A stretch of 64,000 nt of DNA. It comes from Pontibacter vulgaris (lineage in GTDB: Bacteria > Bacteroidota > Bacteroidia > Cytophagales > Hymenobacteraceae). The DNA lies in contig NZ_JAJVDH010000002.1 of the NCBI RefSeq assembly GCF_022758145.1, positions 744,001 to 808,000 of the forward strand, in the 5' to 3' direction. Below are positions 26,273 through 35,573 of the stretch, one piece after another (positions within the stretch are counted from its first letter, which is position 1; every line of letters begins with the position of its first letter). The notes beneath the pieces are model-generated. The model searched no databases. It had not been told where the DNA came from and saw nothing but the letters and a program-made list of their open reading frames with translations. The position numbers and the translations under genes are program-made.

Positions 26273-28870
26273 TTAATCTTTCGATTTATCTCCGTCAGTA
26301 GACTTGGTAGGCTCTTTTTCTTCCTCCCCGTCGTCAGAAGCGCCTTTGGCTTTTTTGCCGTTGTTCTTCTTTGAAGTGAAAGTAAGCTTGTCGTCGCCTT
26401 CTTTATAATCTACCATAAGGGTGTCGCCTTGTGCTACTTCGGCTTTCAGTATTTCTTCCGCAATCGGATCTTCGATATACTTCTGAATAGCACGGTTAAG
26501 CGGACGGGCGCCATACTTCGGATCGTAACCTTTCTCAGCCACAAAATCTTTCGCTTTGTTGGTAAGATCGATCTTGTAACCAAGTGTTTCGATACGCTTG
26601 AACAGCTTGCTGAGCGAGATCTCGATGATCTTGTGCATATCCTCACGGTTAAGGGAGTTAAACACGATCACATCATCCAAACGGTTCAGGAACTCAGGCG
26701 AGAATGTTTTCTTAAGGGCACTTGCAATAGTACCTTTCATAATATCATCCACGTTCTCCTGCTTGGTCTTCGACATGAAACCAATACCGGCACCAAAGTC
26801 CTGCAGATCACGGGCACCAATGTTAGAAGTCATGATGATGATCGTGTTACGGAAGTCAACCTTGCGGCCTAAACCATCTGTAAGTATACCATCATCCAGC
26901 ACTTGCAACAACAGGTTATAAACATCCGGGTGCGCTTTTTCAATCTCATCCAGCAATACCACAGAGTATGGCTTGCGGCGGATCTTCTCGGTAAGCTGGC
27001 CACCTTCTTCGTAACCAACGTAGCCCGGAGGCGCTCCCACCAAGCGAGATACACTGAATTTCTCCATGTACTCACTCATGTCTATACGAACCAACGCATC
27101 TTCTTTGTCGAACAGGTAAGTAGCCAGTACTTTTGCAAGCTCTGTTTTACCTACCCCTGTCGGGCCAAGGAATACGAACGAACCGATAGGCTTTTTAGGG
27201 TCTTTCAGGCCAACGCGCGTACGCTGGATCGCTTTCACCAATTGCTTGATGGCTTTCTCCTGTCCGATAACCTTTCCGCCCAGTTCATCAGCCATGTTCA
27301 GTAACTTCTGGCCTTCATTCTGAGCAATACGCTTAACCGGAATACCTGTCATCATGGCAATAACTTCTGCCACATTTTCCTCTTTTACAGTATAGCGCTT
27401 CTTTTTAGTTTCTTCTTCCCAGTTGCGTTTTGCAGTTTCCAGCTGGTCGATGAGTTTTTTCTCTTTATCGCGTAGCTGGGCAGCTTCTTCATACTTCTGG
27501 CTCTTCACTACACGGTTTTTCTCACCTTTGATATTTTCTATTTGCTCCTCGAGCTTCAGAATATCTTCCGGCACCACAATGTTGTTGATGTGCACACGCG
27601 CACCGGCTTCATCTAGGATATCGATTGCTTTATCTGGTAAGAAACGGTCGCTCATGTAACGGTCGCTTAACTTAACGCAGGCTTCAATAGCCTTGTCGGT
27701 ATAGTTAACGTGGTGGTGGTCCTGGTACTTGTCTTTGATGTTATTCAGGATCTCGATAGTTTCTTCAGGCGTTGTAGGGTCAACCATAACTACCTGGAAA
27801 CGACGGGCCAAAGCGCCATCTTTTTCAATGTACTGGCGATACTCATCTAGTGTAGTAGCACCGATGCATTGGATCTCGCCACGGGCAAGGGCTGGTTTAA
27901 ACATGTTAGAGGCATCCAGTGAGCCGGAAGCGCCACCGGCACCAACTATAGTATGCAGCTCATCAATGAACAGGATCACATCCGGAGATTTTTCCAGCTC
28001 ATTCATTACAGCCTTCATACGCTCTTCAAACTGGCCTCTGTACTTTGTGCCGGCTACCAGCGATGCCAGGTCCAGGGTAACTACACGCTTGTTGAAAAGC
28101 ACGCGGCTTACCTTTTTCTGGATAATGCGCAGGGCTAAGCCTTCGGCAATGGCAGTTTTACCAACACCAGGCTCACCAATAAGTATAGGGTTGTTTTTCT
28201 TGCGGCGGCTTAGTACCTGGGCCACGCGCTCAATTTCTTTTTCACGGCCAACTATTGGGTCCAGCTTGTCTTCTTCAGCCAGCTTGGTCAAGTCGCGGCC
28301 AAAGTTATCGAGCACCGGAGTGCGCGATTTTTCGCCGGGTTTCTTGCTTGTGCTGCTGCCAGAGCGAGAAGAGCTACCAAATAATTTGTCTGAGTCATCA
28401 GAATCGTCTGTATCTGACGATGCAAGCGGATTATTGCTATGATAATCCAGCGAGTCTCTTATTGCTTCGTAGTTCACGTTAAATTTCGCTAATATTTGTG
28501 AAGAAATATTGTCTTCATCCCGCAGGATGGATAATAAGAGGTGTTCGGTGCCAATAATATCGCTCTTGAAGATTTTGGCCTCCAGGTACGTGATTTTTAA
28601 CACCTTCTCCGTTTGCTTTGTAAGCGGGATACTGCCGGTAATGTTGCTGTTTTGCGAAGCTGTATTTCGGGTAGCTTGTTCTAAAGCGTACTTAAGTTCA
28701 TCTATCGAAACGCCAAGCTTTTTAAGCAGGGCAATGGCGGTACCTTCTCCTTCCCGTATCATGCCCAGCACCAGGTGTTCAGTGCCAATGTAATCATGAC
28801 CAAGTCGAATAGCTTCCTCACGGCTGAGTGATATGACCTCTTTCACTCGGTTTGAGAATTTAGCTTCCAT
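26273..28870 (-). CDS. clpC: ATP-dependent Clp protease ATP-binding subunit ClpC
   Basis: This 865-residue AAA+ unfoldase has a duplicated Clp-N domain ([30 protein letters not shown] and its second half). Nucleotide domain 1 has Walker [14 protein letters not shown] and Walker [15 protein letters not shown]/middle-domain segment ([21 protein letters not shown]) follows, then nucleotide domain 2 with [12 protein letters not shown] and [11 protein letters not shown]. The C-terminal tail is Lys/Glu-rich and disordered ([18 protein letters not shown]). It feeds substrates to ClpP in the cytoplasm. It is monocistronic with a terminator. Confidence 0.97.
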   Translation of the reverse strand: MEAKFSNRVKEVISLSREEAIRLGHDYIGTEHLVLGMIREGEGTAIALLKKLGVSIDELKYALEQATRNTASQNSNITGSIPLTKQTEKVLKITYLEAKIFKSDIIGTEHLLLSILRDEDNISSQILAKFNVNYEAIRDSLDYHSNNPLASSDTDDSDDSDKLFGSSSRSGSSTSKKPGEKSRTPVLDNFGRDLTKLAEEDKLDPIVGREKEIERVAQVLSRRKKNNPILIGEPGVGKTAIAEGLALRIIQKKVSRVLFNKRVVTLDLASLVAGTKYRGQFEERMKAVMNELEKSPDVILFIDELHTIVGAGGASGSLDASNMFKPALARGEIQCIGATTLDEYRQYIEKDGALARRFQVVMVDPTTPEETIEILNNIKDKYQDHHHVNYTDKAIEACVKLSDRYMSDRFLPDKAIDILDEAGARVHINNIVVPEDILKLEEQIENIKGEKNRVVKSQKYEEAAQLRDKEKKLIDQLETAKRNWEEETKKKRYTVKEENVAEVIAMMTGIPVKRIAQNEGQKLLNMADELGGKVIGQEKAIKQLVKAIQRTRVGLKDPKKPIGSFVFLGPTGVGKTELAKVLATYLFDKEDALVRIDMSEYMEKFSVSRLVGAPPGYVGYEEGGQLTEKIRRKPYSVVLLDEIEKAHPDVYNLLLQVLDDGILTDGLGRKVDFRNTIIIMTSNIGARDLQDFGAGIGFMSKTKQENVDDIMKGTIASALKKTFSPEFLNRLDDVIVFNSLNREDMHKIIEISLSKLFKRIETLGYKIDLTNKAKDFVAEKGYDPKYGARPLNRAIQKYIEDPIAEEILKAEVAQGDTLMVDYKEGDDKLTFTSKKNNGKKAKGASDDGEEEKEPTKSTDGDKSKD

Positions 28871-28982
28871 GTATACTATATTAATCTAAAAAAAGTCTAA
28901 AATTGATAATTGGTTGTGGCTACCACGAGAAGCCTAATTTTAAACAAGCCAGAGAGAACAAATGTTCATCTGAAAGGCATAC

Positions 28983-29588
28983 TTACTGTATAAAAGAAAG
29001 TGACTTTGGACCCTGTGTAAACAACAAGTCAATTATACTTAACTCTGGTACAAATTGTTTGCCAAATACTTGTGTATAGGGTTTTACGTGCAAATTGTCA
29101 GTATAGATTTTGGGATGGATCTTATTCCTTAAATCTGTCACGTTTTCAGGTACTTCTACCTGGTAAGCATCTGTGAAATGCAATTGTTTGCCTAGCTTAA
29201 GAAATTTTAAGTAAAGGCGCAAGAGGTTAACGTTCAGCTCAAACAAATATTTCGGCTGCTGCTCATATACTTCCCGAATATAGTCACTATAAAATTCAAA
29301 ATAAGGAGCCCGGCCATAAGCTGCCTGTATGGTGCGCCAGTGCACATTATACCACTTCTGGCTGTAATCTATTTCTATGTCAGTAATCCGGATCTTTTCT
29401 TTGCTGTTGCCCCTGAGTATAGGTATGCTTAGCGGAACCACGCCCTGCGCTGTAAGTACGTGGCAGCGGTTTCGGTAGCTTTGTTTTACATAGTTCTCGT
29501 GCTGCTCTATTAGCAGACTGTCGGCGCGCAGGGCATGCCAGAAGTATTGCACGGGTGGGTTGTAGTGGATTTCGGTTAAGAGAATCAA
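28983..29588 (-). CDS. WbqC-like family protein
   Basis: This 201-residue protein shows the conserved WbqC blocks: N-terminal LTEIHYNPPVQYF, QSYRNRCHV, the VPLSIPIL strand, the YSQKWYNVHWRTIQAAYGRAPYF signature and the LHVKPYTQVFG C-terminus. WbqC-like proteins are linked to surface glycan or lipid biosynthesis in other bacteria, with no biochemistry I can assign. The start is a TTG (29,588), since an in-frame stop lies close upstream and no ATG follows before the conserved N-terminus. No SD-like site stands out. Confidence 0.85.
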   Translation of the reverse strand: MILLTEIHYNPPVQYFWHALRADSLLIEQHENYVKQSYRNRCHVLTAQGVVPLSIPILRGNSKEKIRITDIEIDYSQKWYNVHWRTIQAAYGRAPYFEFYSDYIREVYEQQPKYLFELNVNLLRLYLKFLKLGKQLHFTDAYQVEVPENVTDLRNKIHPKIYTDNLHVKPYTQVFGKQFVPELSIIDLLFTQGPKSLSFIQ

Positions 29589-29596
29589 ACGATTTG

Positions 29597-29640
29597 GGAA
29601 TTACGAATTAAGAAATACGAATTAAGAATTACTGAAAAGA
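29597..29640. repeat. Short AT-rich tandem repeat
   Basis: The unit ACGAATTAAGAA occurs twice in tandem, 15 bp apart, in the sequence upstream of the acyltransferase gene. No function is evident. Confidence 0.5.
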
Positions 29641-29700
29641 TTATTGTGAAGTATAATCTATCAAGCTCTCACAACTGCTAAATAAGCACGAATTATGAAA

Positions 29701-29731
29701 TTTCATAATCAGGCGCAGGGTTGTACCTTTG
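29701..29731 (+). promoter_or_regulatory. Promoter of the acyltransferase gene
   Basis: TACCTTTG (29,724-29,731) matches TAnnTTTG, with TTTC about 19 nt upstream. It places the start at 29,749 rather than 29,695. Confidence 0.45.
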
Positions 29732-29748
29732 CAACTGCTTATTTGCTG

Positions 29749-30651
29749 ATGAAGAAAAGTATAAACATCCCGCCCTTATATTACCCGCTGTGGCTGCTGC
29801 TCAAAGGTTTATCTTTGTTGCCGCTACGTGCGCTTTACGTGCTCTCTGATTTCTTATTTCTGGTTATCTACTACGGTATCGGTTATCGCAAAAAGGTGGT
29901 ACTAACTAACCTGCGTAATTCTTTTCCGGAGAAAAACGAACAGGAAATAAAACAGGTAGCCAAAGACTTTTACCACCAGCTGACCGATGTGATCGTGGAA
30001 ATTCTGAAGCTGCGGTCTATGAAGAGCGAAGAAATGAAGCAGCGGATAACTTTTACAAATCAGGATTTGCTGGATGATTTTGTGAAAAGTGGTACGCCGG
30101 TCATCACCATGGGTTCTCATTCGTGTAACTGGGAATGGGTACTTTCTGCCGGGGCTGTTCAGTTTGGTTTCCCTGCCGAAGGAATCTACAAGCCGCTTAA
30201 CAATCCCTTCTTCGAAGATTTTATGCTTAGAACGCGGAGCCAGTTAGGAGCAAGGTTGATCAAAATGAAGGATACACTACGTGATTTTGCGGCTAATCGT
30301 AATACGCCCCGTGTAATTGCCATGCTATCTGACCAGACACCATTACGGAGCGAAATCACTTTCTGGACAACTTTTCTGAACCAGGATACGCCTTTTTATG
30401 AAGGGGCTGAAAAGCTGGCAAAAAAATTTAAATACCCGGTTCTGTTTCTTGATATCAGGCGAACCAACCGCGGATGCTACGCACTCACATTTGAGTTGAT
30501 CTCTGACGGCACTTCAGATGCAGTCCCTATCACTGAAATTTTTGCTCAAAAACTGGAAGCTTCCATACGTCGCGCTCCTGCCGACTACCTTTGGACACAC
30601 AAACGCTGGAAGCATCGCCGCGTAGCGGAAGTTACGAGTCCTGCATCCTGA
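29749..30651 (+). CDS. Lysophospholipid/lipid A-type acyltransferase (LpxL/HtrB family)
   Basis: This 300-residue inner-membrane enzyme has an N-terminal hydrophobic anchor (LWLLLKGLSLLPLRALYVLSDFLFLVIYY). The acyltransferase core includes RKKVVLTNLRNSFPEK, TMGSHSCNWEW (the H-x4-D/E-like motif, here H-SCN-W-E), the GIYKPLNNPFFEDF block and MLSDQTP. It probably adds a secondary acyl chain to lipid A or an analogous aminolipid. The start is the ATG at 29,749. Confidence 0.9.
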   Translation: MKKSINIPPLYYPLWLLLKGLSLLPLRALYVLSDFLFLVIYYGIGYRKKVVLTNLRNSFPEKNEQEIKQVAKDFYHQLTDVIVEILKLRSMKSEEMKQRITFTNQDLLDDFVKSGTPVITMGSHSCNWEWVLSAGAVQFGFPAEGIYKPLNNPFFEDFMLRTRSQLGARLIKMKDTLRDFAANRNTPRVIAMLSDQTPLRSEITFWTTFLNQDTPFYEGAEKLAKKFKYPVLFLDIRRTNRGCYALTFELISDGTSDAVPITEIFAQKLEASIRRAPADYLWTHKRWKHRRVAEVTSPAS

Positions 30652-30689
30652 GTTACTCCCTTTAACTATTTTAAAGCAACTCAGAACTC

Positions 30690-31316
30690 TTAAAGATACT
30701 GTTCTATATCTCCGGCGCCTTCGCGAAGCACTTCAAAACCATTGGCAGCATCCACTACAGTTGAGGCTTCGTTGTTGCCATAGCCGCCATCAATAACCAG
30801 GTCTACCAGGTTTCTATACTTTTCATAAATCAGTTCGGGGTCGGTGCTGTACTCCACTACTTCGTCTTCGTCGCGGATAGAGGTAGAAATGATCGGGTTG
30901 CCAAGCTCGCGTACCAGCGCCAGGGCTATCTCGTTTTCGGGTACACGAATGCCTACTGTTTTCTTTTTAATGCCAGCATAGCGCGGTACTTTGCTGCTTG
31001 CCTCCAGCACAAACGTAAACGGCCCGGGCAATGCTTTTTTCATTACTTTGTAAGCCTGCGTATCTATTTTGGCATAGTCCGAAATGTGGGTCAGGTCGGA
31101 GCAGATAAAGGAAAGATTCACCTTATCCGGTTTTACGCCTTTTATCTGGCAAAGCCGCTCTACTGCGCGCACGTTGTGTATATCGCAGCCCATGCCGTAA
31201 ATGGTATCAGTTGGGTAAATGATAACACCACCATTCCGAAGTATATCAACTGCTTCCAGTATCTTTTTCTCCTGTGGGTTGTCGGGGTGTATGCGCATAA
31301 AAATTGCGTTGGCCAT
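30690..31316 (-). CDS. L-threonylcarbamoyladenylate synthase-type (Sua5/YciO/YrdC) protein
   Basis: This 208-residue YrdC-fold protein has GGVIIYPTDTIYGMGCD, the KGVKPDKVNLSFIC block, the PGPFTFVLEAS loop, KKTVGIRVPEN and GNPIISTSIRDED. The family makes threonylcarbamoyl-AMP for t6A on ANN-decoding tRNAs. The sequence looks closer to the YciO subgroup, which has been separated from true TsaC, so the exact role is uncertain. The ATG is at 31,316. Confidence 0.88.
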   Translation of the reverse strand: MANAIFMRIHPDNPQEKKILEAVDILRNGGVIIYPTDTIYGMGCDIHNVRAVERLCQIKGVKPDKVNLSFICSDLTHISDYAKIDTQAYKVMKKALPGPFTFVLEASSKVPRYAGIKKKTVGIRVPENEIALALVRELGNPIISTSIRDEDEVVEYSTDPELIYEKYRNLVDLVIDGGYGNNEASTVVDAANGFEVLREGAGDIEQYL

Positions 31317-31499
31317 AGTTTTATCTTGTGATTTGGATGTAAATATAAGTTAAGCATACTCTTTTATAGTGTTAAACGTTTCCGGGGCGGGGCGGCCCGG
31401 CAGGAGCAATAACTACGTCAGGAGTATGTTTAGAGCAGGTTAGCAAAGATAATTCACGCATTCATACCTTCACGCATTCACAATTAGGAACATAAGTGT

Positions 31500-31507
31500 T
31501 AATTTTG
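31500..31507 (+). promoter_or_regulatory. -7 box of the mltG gene
   Basis: TAATTTTG fits TAnnTTTG and lies 54 bp before the ATG at 31,562. The gap upstream (31,317-31,499) also holds a CACGCATTCA direct repeat (around 31,454 and 31,471). Confidence 0.4.
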
Positions 31508-31561
31508 GAGCTTTAATAACAACAGGTGAGGCGTATCTGTAACGCTGCATCAATTATAACT

Positions 31562-32629
31562 ATGGCTAAGAAAGTCGCAACAACAAAGAAAAGAAAAGAA
31601 AAAAGTAAGCTGGTTCCGGGGCTCGTGGTGCTATTCCTGTTCCTGTTCGTGAGCTTCTCTTACTACGCTTACCAGATTGTATACACCGCCAACGTGGATA
31701 CGAAAGATCAGGAAACCTATGTATACATACCAACTGGTGCTACTTATGAGCAAGCCCTGGATTCGGTAGAGGCAACCGGTACCATCATCGATAAACTGTC
31801 GCTGCGCTTTATGGCCAAGCTGATGAACTATGATGAACTGGTAAAGCCGGGCCGCTACAAACTGGAAAATGGCTGGGGTAACCGCCAGCTTATCGGTGTA
31901 CTGCGCCTGGGCGAGCAATCTCCTGTAAAGCTAACCTTTAACAACGTGCGCCTGCGCACCCAGCTCGCCGAAAAACTGGCAACTGAAGTGGAACCCGGGC
32001 AGGAAGAACTAGACGCACTGCTAAACGATAACGAGTACCTGAAAACACTCGGCTTTGATACTACCACCGTTGTAAGCATGTTTGTGCCGAACACCTACGA
32101 AGTATACTGGACCATTACCGGTAAAGAACTGATGGAGCGTATGAAAACCGAGTACGACAAGTTCTGGACGGCAGAGCGCAAAGCGAAAGCCGATAAACTG
32201 GGGCTAACGCCAAAGCAGGTTTCTACGCTGGCATCTATTGTGCAGGCTGAAACTATAAAGAACGACGAAAAGCCCCGCGTGGCAGGCGTATACCTAAACC
32301 GTTTGCAAAAAAATATGTTGCTGCAAGCCGACCCGACCGTGGTATTTGCCGTGCGCGATTTCACTATTCGCCGTGTGCTTAACGTACACCTGCGCCACGA
32401 TTCGCCTTACAACACTTACAAGTATAAAGGTTTGCCTCCAGGCCCGATCAACGTACCAAACATATCAAGTATAGATGCGGTACTTAACCCGGAGCAACAC
32501 GACTACATTTATTTCTGCGCGAAAGAAGATTTTTCAGGATACCATAGTTTTGCTACCAATGTAGCAGAGCACCAGGCAAATGCCCGCCGCTACCAGCAGG
32601 CCCTGAATCAGCGTAAAATCATGAAATAA
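31562..32629 (+). CDS. mltG: Endolytic murein transglycosylase MltG
   Basis: This 355-residue inner-membrane enzyme cuts nascent peptidoglycan and helps set glycan chain length. It has a basic cytosolic N-terminus (MAKKVATTKKRKEKSK) and one TM helix (LVVLFLFLFVSFSYYAYQIV). A LysM-like region (IPTGATYEQALDSVEATG) follows, then the YceG domain with the catalytic Glu in STLASIVQAETIKNDEKP, GVYLNRL, LQADPTVVFA and the C-terminal DSPYNTYKYKGLPPGPI. The start is at 31,562. It is co-directional with the thioesterase and YihY genes downstream. Confidence 0.95.
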   Translation: MAKKVATTKKRKEKSKLVPGLVVLFLFLFVSFSYYAYQIVYTANVDTKDQETYVYIPTGATYEQALDSVEATGTIIDKLSLRFMAKLMNYDELVKPGRYKLENGWGNRQLIGVLRLGEQSPVKLTFNNVRLRTQLAEKLATEVEPGQEELDALLNDNEYLKTLGFDTTTVVSMFVPNTYEVYWTITGKELMERMKTEYDKFWTAERKAKADKLGLTPKQVSTLASIVQAETIKNDEKPRVAGVYLNRLQKNMLLQADPTVVFAVRDFTIRRVLNVHLRHDSPYNTYKYKGLPPGPINVPNISSIDAVLNPEQHDYIYFCAKEDFSGYHSFATNVAEHQANARRYQQALNQRKIMK

Positions 32630-32720
32630 CTAATTGCTGATGGCTAATTGCTGATTGTTATTTTAATATGTTTCAGCATTTGCCAATCAACAATTAACAA
32701 CCAGCAATCAACAATTAACA
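32630..32720. repeat. Imperfect inverted and tandem repeats
   Basis: CTAATTGCTGAT occurs twice (32,630-32,641 and 32,644-32,655). A different unit, CAATCAACAATTAACA, occurs twice (from 32,684 and from 32,705) in partly complementary orientation, so the stretch could fold into an AT-rich hairpin between mltG and the thioesterase gene. Confidence 0.6.
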
Positions 32721-33133
32721 TGTTCGAATCAGAAGTTCAGATACGTGTGCGCTACGCCGAAACAGACCAGATGGGGTATGTATACTATGGCAATTATGCT
32801 GCTTATTATGAGGTGGCGCGCACCGAGGTATTCCGCAGGTTAGGCATTCATTATAAAGAGATGGAAGCCACCGGCACCATGATGCCTGTTCTCGAACTGA
32901 AATGTAAGTATGTGCGCCCGGCAAAGTATGACGATCTGCTCACGATAAAACTGCTGGTTAAGCACAAACCACACGGATCGCGTATAAAATTTGAATACGA
33001 AGTATACAACGAAGAGCAAACGCTGCTGAATGTAGGCGAAACCACCATGGTATTTGTGGATATGAAATCCGGAAGGCCAACGGCGGTGCCAGCGCTTATA
33101 CACCAGAAGCTCGACTCGTTTTTTAGCGAATAG
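32720..33133 (+). CDS. Acyl-CoA thioesterase, YbgC/4-hydroxybenzoyl-CoA thioesterase type
   Basis: This 137-residue hotdog-fold protein has VRYAETDQMGYVYYGNYAAYYEVARTE, where the Asp in ETDQMG is the catalytic residue of the YbgC group, and ends with a typical beta-sheet core. It hydrolyses short-chain acyl-CoA thioesters. The ATG at 32,720 is used; the in-frame extension upstream is made of the repeat sequence. The gene is close to the YihY gene (9-bp spacing). Confidence 0.9.
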   Translation: MFESEVQIRVRYAETDQMGYVYYGNYAAYYEVARTEVFRRLGIHYKEMEATGTMMPVLELKCKYVRPAKYDDLLTIKLLVKHKPHGSRIKFEYEVYNEEQTLLNVGETTMVFVDMKSGRPTAVPALIHQKLDSFFSE

Positions 33134-33142
33134 TTTTAGCGG

Positions 33143-34105
33143 ATGAGGCTGAACCACCAATACCTGAAGCGGCGCCGTACCTATCGGAAATTTATCGTTT
33201 TCCTGAAAAGATGGCGTTTCAGTAACGGTCGCTATTCGGTTTATGATGTGGTGGATGTACTTTTAGGCGAGCTCCGGTTAGACTCCATTACCAAGCGGGC
33301 TTCCTACATGGCCTTTAACTTTACGCTGGCCATTTTCCCAAGTATAATCTTTCTCTTCACGCTTATACCATACATCCCGAGCGTGCTTTCCATGGATCTG
33401 AGCGCGAGCATCCTCAATTTTATCGGCGATTTTATGCCTGAAGAGATGTATGCAGCTACTTACAGCACCATCGAAGATATTGTAAACAAGCCACGCGGCG
33501 GCTTGCTGTCGTTCGGTTTTCTGTTTGCGCTTATACTTTCCACCAATGGCATCATGTCGCTGATGGATGCCTTTGATAAAAAGTACCATACGTTTTACAA
33601 ACGTTCTTACCTGCGTAAGCGCATGATCGCAACATTGCTAACCGTTGCTCTGGCATTTATACTTTTTCTGGCGGTAGCGGCTATTTTCTTTGGGCAATGG
33701 ATACTGGATGTGCTGGTGTTTTACGAAGTGGTTACTGAGAGCTATACGTACGCCCTAATCGTGATTCTAAAGTATGTGGCTATTGTGTTCCTGTTTATGC
33801 TGGCAACCTCGCTTATTTATTACTACGTGCCTGCCATACAGGATAAGTGGCCATTTATATCTGCGGGTGCTGTGGTTGCTACCGGGCTCATCTTCCTGGT
33901 GTCAATGATATTTTCGATGTACATAAGCGCTTTTGATACTTATAACAAATTTTATGGCTCCATAGGGGCCCTGATAGGTTTGATGATCTGGCTCGATTTT
34001 GTATCGATGATCCTGATACTGGGTTTCGAGATCAACGTAAGTATCGACACCGTTACGAAGCGCCTGGTATCCAGAAATACCCGCAAAGTGGTTATTGAAG
34101 AATAA
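33143..34105 (+). CDS. YihY/virulence factor BrkB family membrane protein
   Basis: This 320-residue protein has six transmembrane segments, starting after a basic N-terminus (QYLKRRRTYRKFIVFLKRWRF). Family blocks include LDSITKRASYMAFNFTLAIFPSIIFLFTLIPYIP, KPRGGLLSFGFLFALILSTNGIMSLMDAF, YYYVPAIQ, and the C-terminal FYGSIGALIGLMIWLDFVSMILILGFEIN. The function is not settled (the proposed RNase BN role was a misassignment). It is in an operon with the thioesterase. Confidence 0.9.
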   Translation: MRLNHQYLKRRRTYRKFIVFLKRWRFSNGRYSVYDVVDVLLGELRLDSITKRASYMAFNFTLAIFPSIIFLFTLIPYIPSVLSMDLSASILNFIGDFMPEEMYAATYSTIEDIVNKPRGGLLSFGFLFALILSTNGIMSLMDAFDKKYHTFYKRSYLRKRMIATLLTVALAFILFLAVAAIFFGQWILDVLVFYEVVTESYTYALIVILKYVAIVFLFMLATSLIYYYVPAIQDKWPFISAGAVVATGLIFLVSMIFSMYISAFDTYNKFYGSIGALIGLMIWLDFVSMILILGFEINVSIDTVTKRLVSRNTRKVVIEE

Positions 34106-34282
34106 CCCTCTGCCAGTTTGTGGCATAAAGAGCGGGCTTTTTTCAGACTTCGCAAAAGTATAAACTATAAATAGTCATTGTCAGGCCTTATATGAGGATA
34201 GGACAATGAAAAATTTTCAGCTTAAAAATCAGCTGTTTATACTTTAATGCAGAAAACAACAGAAAAATGTTGCCGTATAGTT

Positions 34283-34312
34283 TTGATAATTAACTCCGGC
34301 TATATACTTTTG
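34283..34312 (+). promoter_or_regulatory. Promoter of tRNA-Ser
   Basis: TTG (34,283-34,285), 19 nt, then TACTTTTG (34,305-34,312) match the Bacteroidota pattern. The tRNA starts 15 bp downstream. Confidence 0.6.
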
Positions 34313-34326
34313 TGAACGATTAATAC

Positions 34327-34411
34327 AGAGAGTTGGCAGAGTGGTCGAATGCGGCGGTCTTGAAAACCGTTGACTGTAACAGGTCCGGGGGTTCGAATCC
34401 CTCACTCTCTG
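34327..34411 (+). tRNA. tRNA-Ser (anticodon UGA)
   Basis: The acceptor arms AGAGAGT (34,327-34,333) and ACTCTCT (34,404-34,410) pair perfectly. The anticodon stem GCGGT/ACCGT encloses CTTGAAA with anticodon TGA at 34,361-34,363. A long variable arm, typical of tRNA-Ser, precedes the T-arm (GGGGG, TTCGAAT, CCCTC). The discriminator base is G and CCA is not encoded. The island joins the gene inside its T-arm/acceptor 3' half, which it regenerates, so the tRNA stays functional. Confidence 0.95.
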
Positions 34412-34413
34412 CA
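34400..34413 (+). repeat. attL: 14-bp direct repeat copy in tRNA-Ser 3' end
   Basis: CCTCACTCTCTGCA is identical to 57,899-57,912. It covers the end of the T-arm and the 3' acceptor strand. Confidence 0.85.
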
Positions 34414-34417
34414 AAGT

Positions 34418-34462
34418 AAAAGCCCCAAATAGCTGATATACAGCAATTTGGGGCTTTTTTTA
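34418..34462 (+). terminator. Left-end terminator replacing the tRNA-Ser terminator
   Basis: AAAAGCCCCAAAT with ATTTGGGGC followed by T8. It resembles, but is not identical to, the hairpin at 57,915 that follows the right att site. Confidence 0.85.
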
Positions 34463-34491
34463 TTTGTTTTTCGTCAAAATTTCGTCAAACA

Positions 34492-35085
34492 TCATTGAAT
34501 TACAAGTACAAGACACTGCCTGTATTTTACGTGTTTGTCGTAGCCGATTCCAACCGATGAAAATGTAGAATCGAGCATATGCTTTCGGTGCCCAAGATTT
34601 GGTACATTGTAATCAATGAGAAGATTCATCACAATAGCTCTGCCTTCTTTTATTCCATACGCATTACATTCTGCAAAATTTTCCTTCTTACACAACTCCC
34701 GTTGATGCCCTGTCTTACCCATGATGCCTGATTCTTTTGCGAAGCATTTTGCATTGCTTGTCATGTAGCTGTCAGGCGTTAACGTTGCGGCAGGCTTCAT
34801 TTCATTGAGATCTTTCAATAGTGATCGCCTGTATGCTTGCCAATTGGCTTTTTCGCCTCTCGTAAGTAACATTTCGGAAGGAATCTCTACCCGTGCATAT
34901 TTCTTCGGATAAAGACGAGCTAAGTTCAGGTATAGGAGTGTTTCCTTTTCCGTATCGTTCAGATATGTTGCATTCCTACCAGTATCGGCATTGCGCAGCT
35001 CTGCTGCTGTCCATTCCACATTCGCTGGCTGCGATGTATGGGTATGTAGTACAAAGGTGAAAAACAGTAGAAGGGAGTATATCAT
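34492..35085 (-). CDS. CAP/SCP-domain secreted protein
   Basis: This 197-residue protein has a signal peptide (IYSLLLFFTFVLHTHTSQ) and a CAP (SCP/PR-1) domain. The CAP1/CAP2-like blocks are LLYLNLARLYPKKYARVEI and NVPNLGHRKHMLDSTFSSVGIGYDK, the latter with the characteristic His, Phe and GIG. CAP proteins are extracellular or periplasmic and of diverse function. It is the leftmost gene of the island, facing the tRNA. No metal or toxin partner is adjacent. Confidence 0.8.
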   Translation of the reverse strand: MIYSLLLFFTFVLHTHTSQPANVEWTAAELRNADTGRNATYLNDTEKETLLYLNLARLYPKKYARVEIPSEMLLTRGEKANWQAYRRSLLKDLNEMKPAATLTPDSYMTSNAKCFAKESGIMGKTGHQRELCKKENFAECNAYGIKEGRAIVMNLLIDYNVPNLGHRKHMLDSTFSSVGIGYDKHVKYRQCLVLVIQ

Positions 35086-35189
35086 CTTGCAGTCGTATTT
35101 AACTAAAACGCAGAAAAATGTTATTGATTACATCATAAGCTGTCGGTAGTACCTTTCATTATTAAAACAGGTGCTTCTATGCAATGTTA

Positions 35190-35573
35190 TTAATATCGAA
35201 AATTACGAAAGCTCTGGATCGTTTTTCTTTCGGATAGTTCAAATTCTGGATAAGTCAAGACCTGAAATGGTATATTGCTATCGGGAAACGAAAGTTCTGA
35301 AACCTCGAGGGTTGCTCTGTAGGGCGTTGTAAATAGCTTCTGTGTGCCCTTTACACTGCTGTGCACCAAAATGTCGAAACTAATTGGAAGACATGCTACG
35401 GGTTCACTCAGGTTCATGATTATATCTTCAATTACATCACCCAGTTCTTCCCGTTGAACAATAAAATCAAAGCCATTGGTAACACTGGTATGCATTGTCA
35501 AGGTGATAGTGAATTTGGCATTTCCATTCTGGTACGAGTAAACAGTTTCGATCGATTTTTTACTTGTTTCCAT
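35190..35573 (-). CDS. Hypothetical protein (127 aa)
   Basis: This soluble beta-rich protein has no signal peptide and no motif I recognise (VYSYQNGNAKFTITLTMHTSV, LPISFDILVHSSV, FELSERKTIQSFRNFRY). Its ATG lies 14 bp inside the end of the upstream small gene, so the two are coupled. The sequence is plausible coding sequence with low GC, like the rest of this part of the island. Confidence 0.55.
   Translation of the reverse strand: METSKKSIETVYSYQNGNAKFTITLTMHTSVTNGFDFIVQREELGDVIEDIIMNLSEPVACLPISFDILVHSSVKGTQKLFTTPYRATLEVSELSFPDSNIPFQVLTYPEFELSERKTIQSFRNFRY

Noticed and set aside
27729-28442. Plus-strand ORF of 237 codons
   Set aside because: It is antisense to clpC, Ser/Arg-rich, with no motif.
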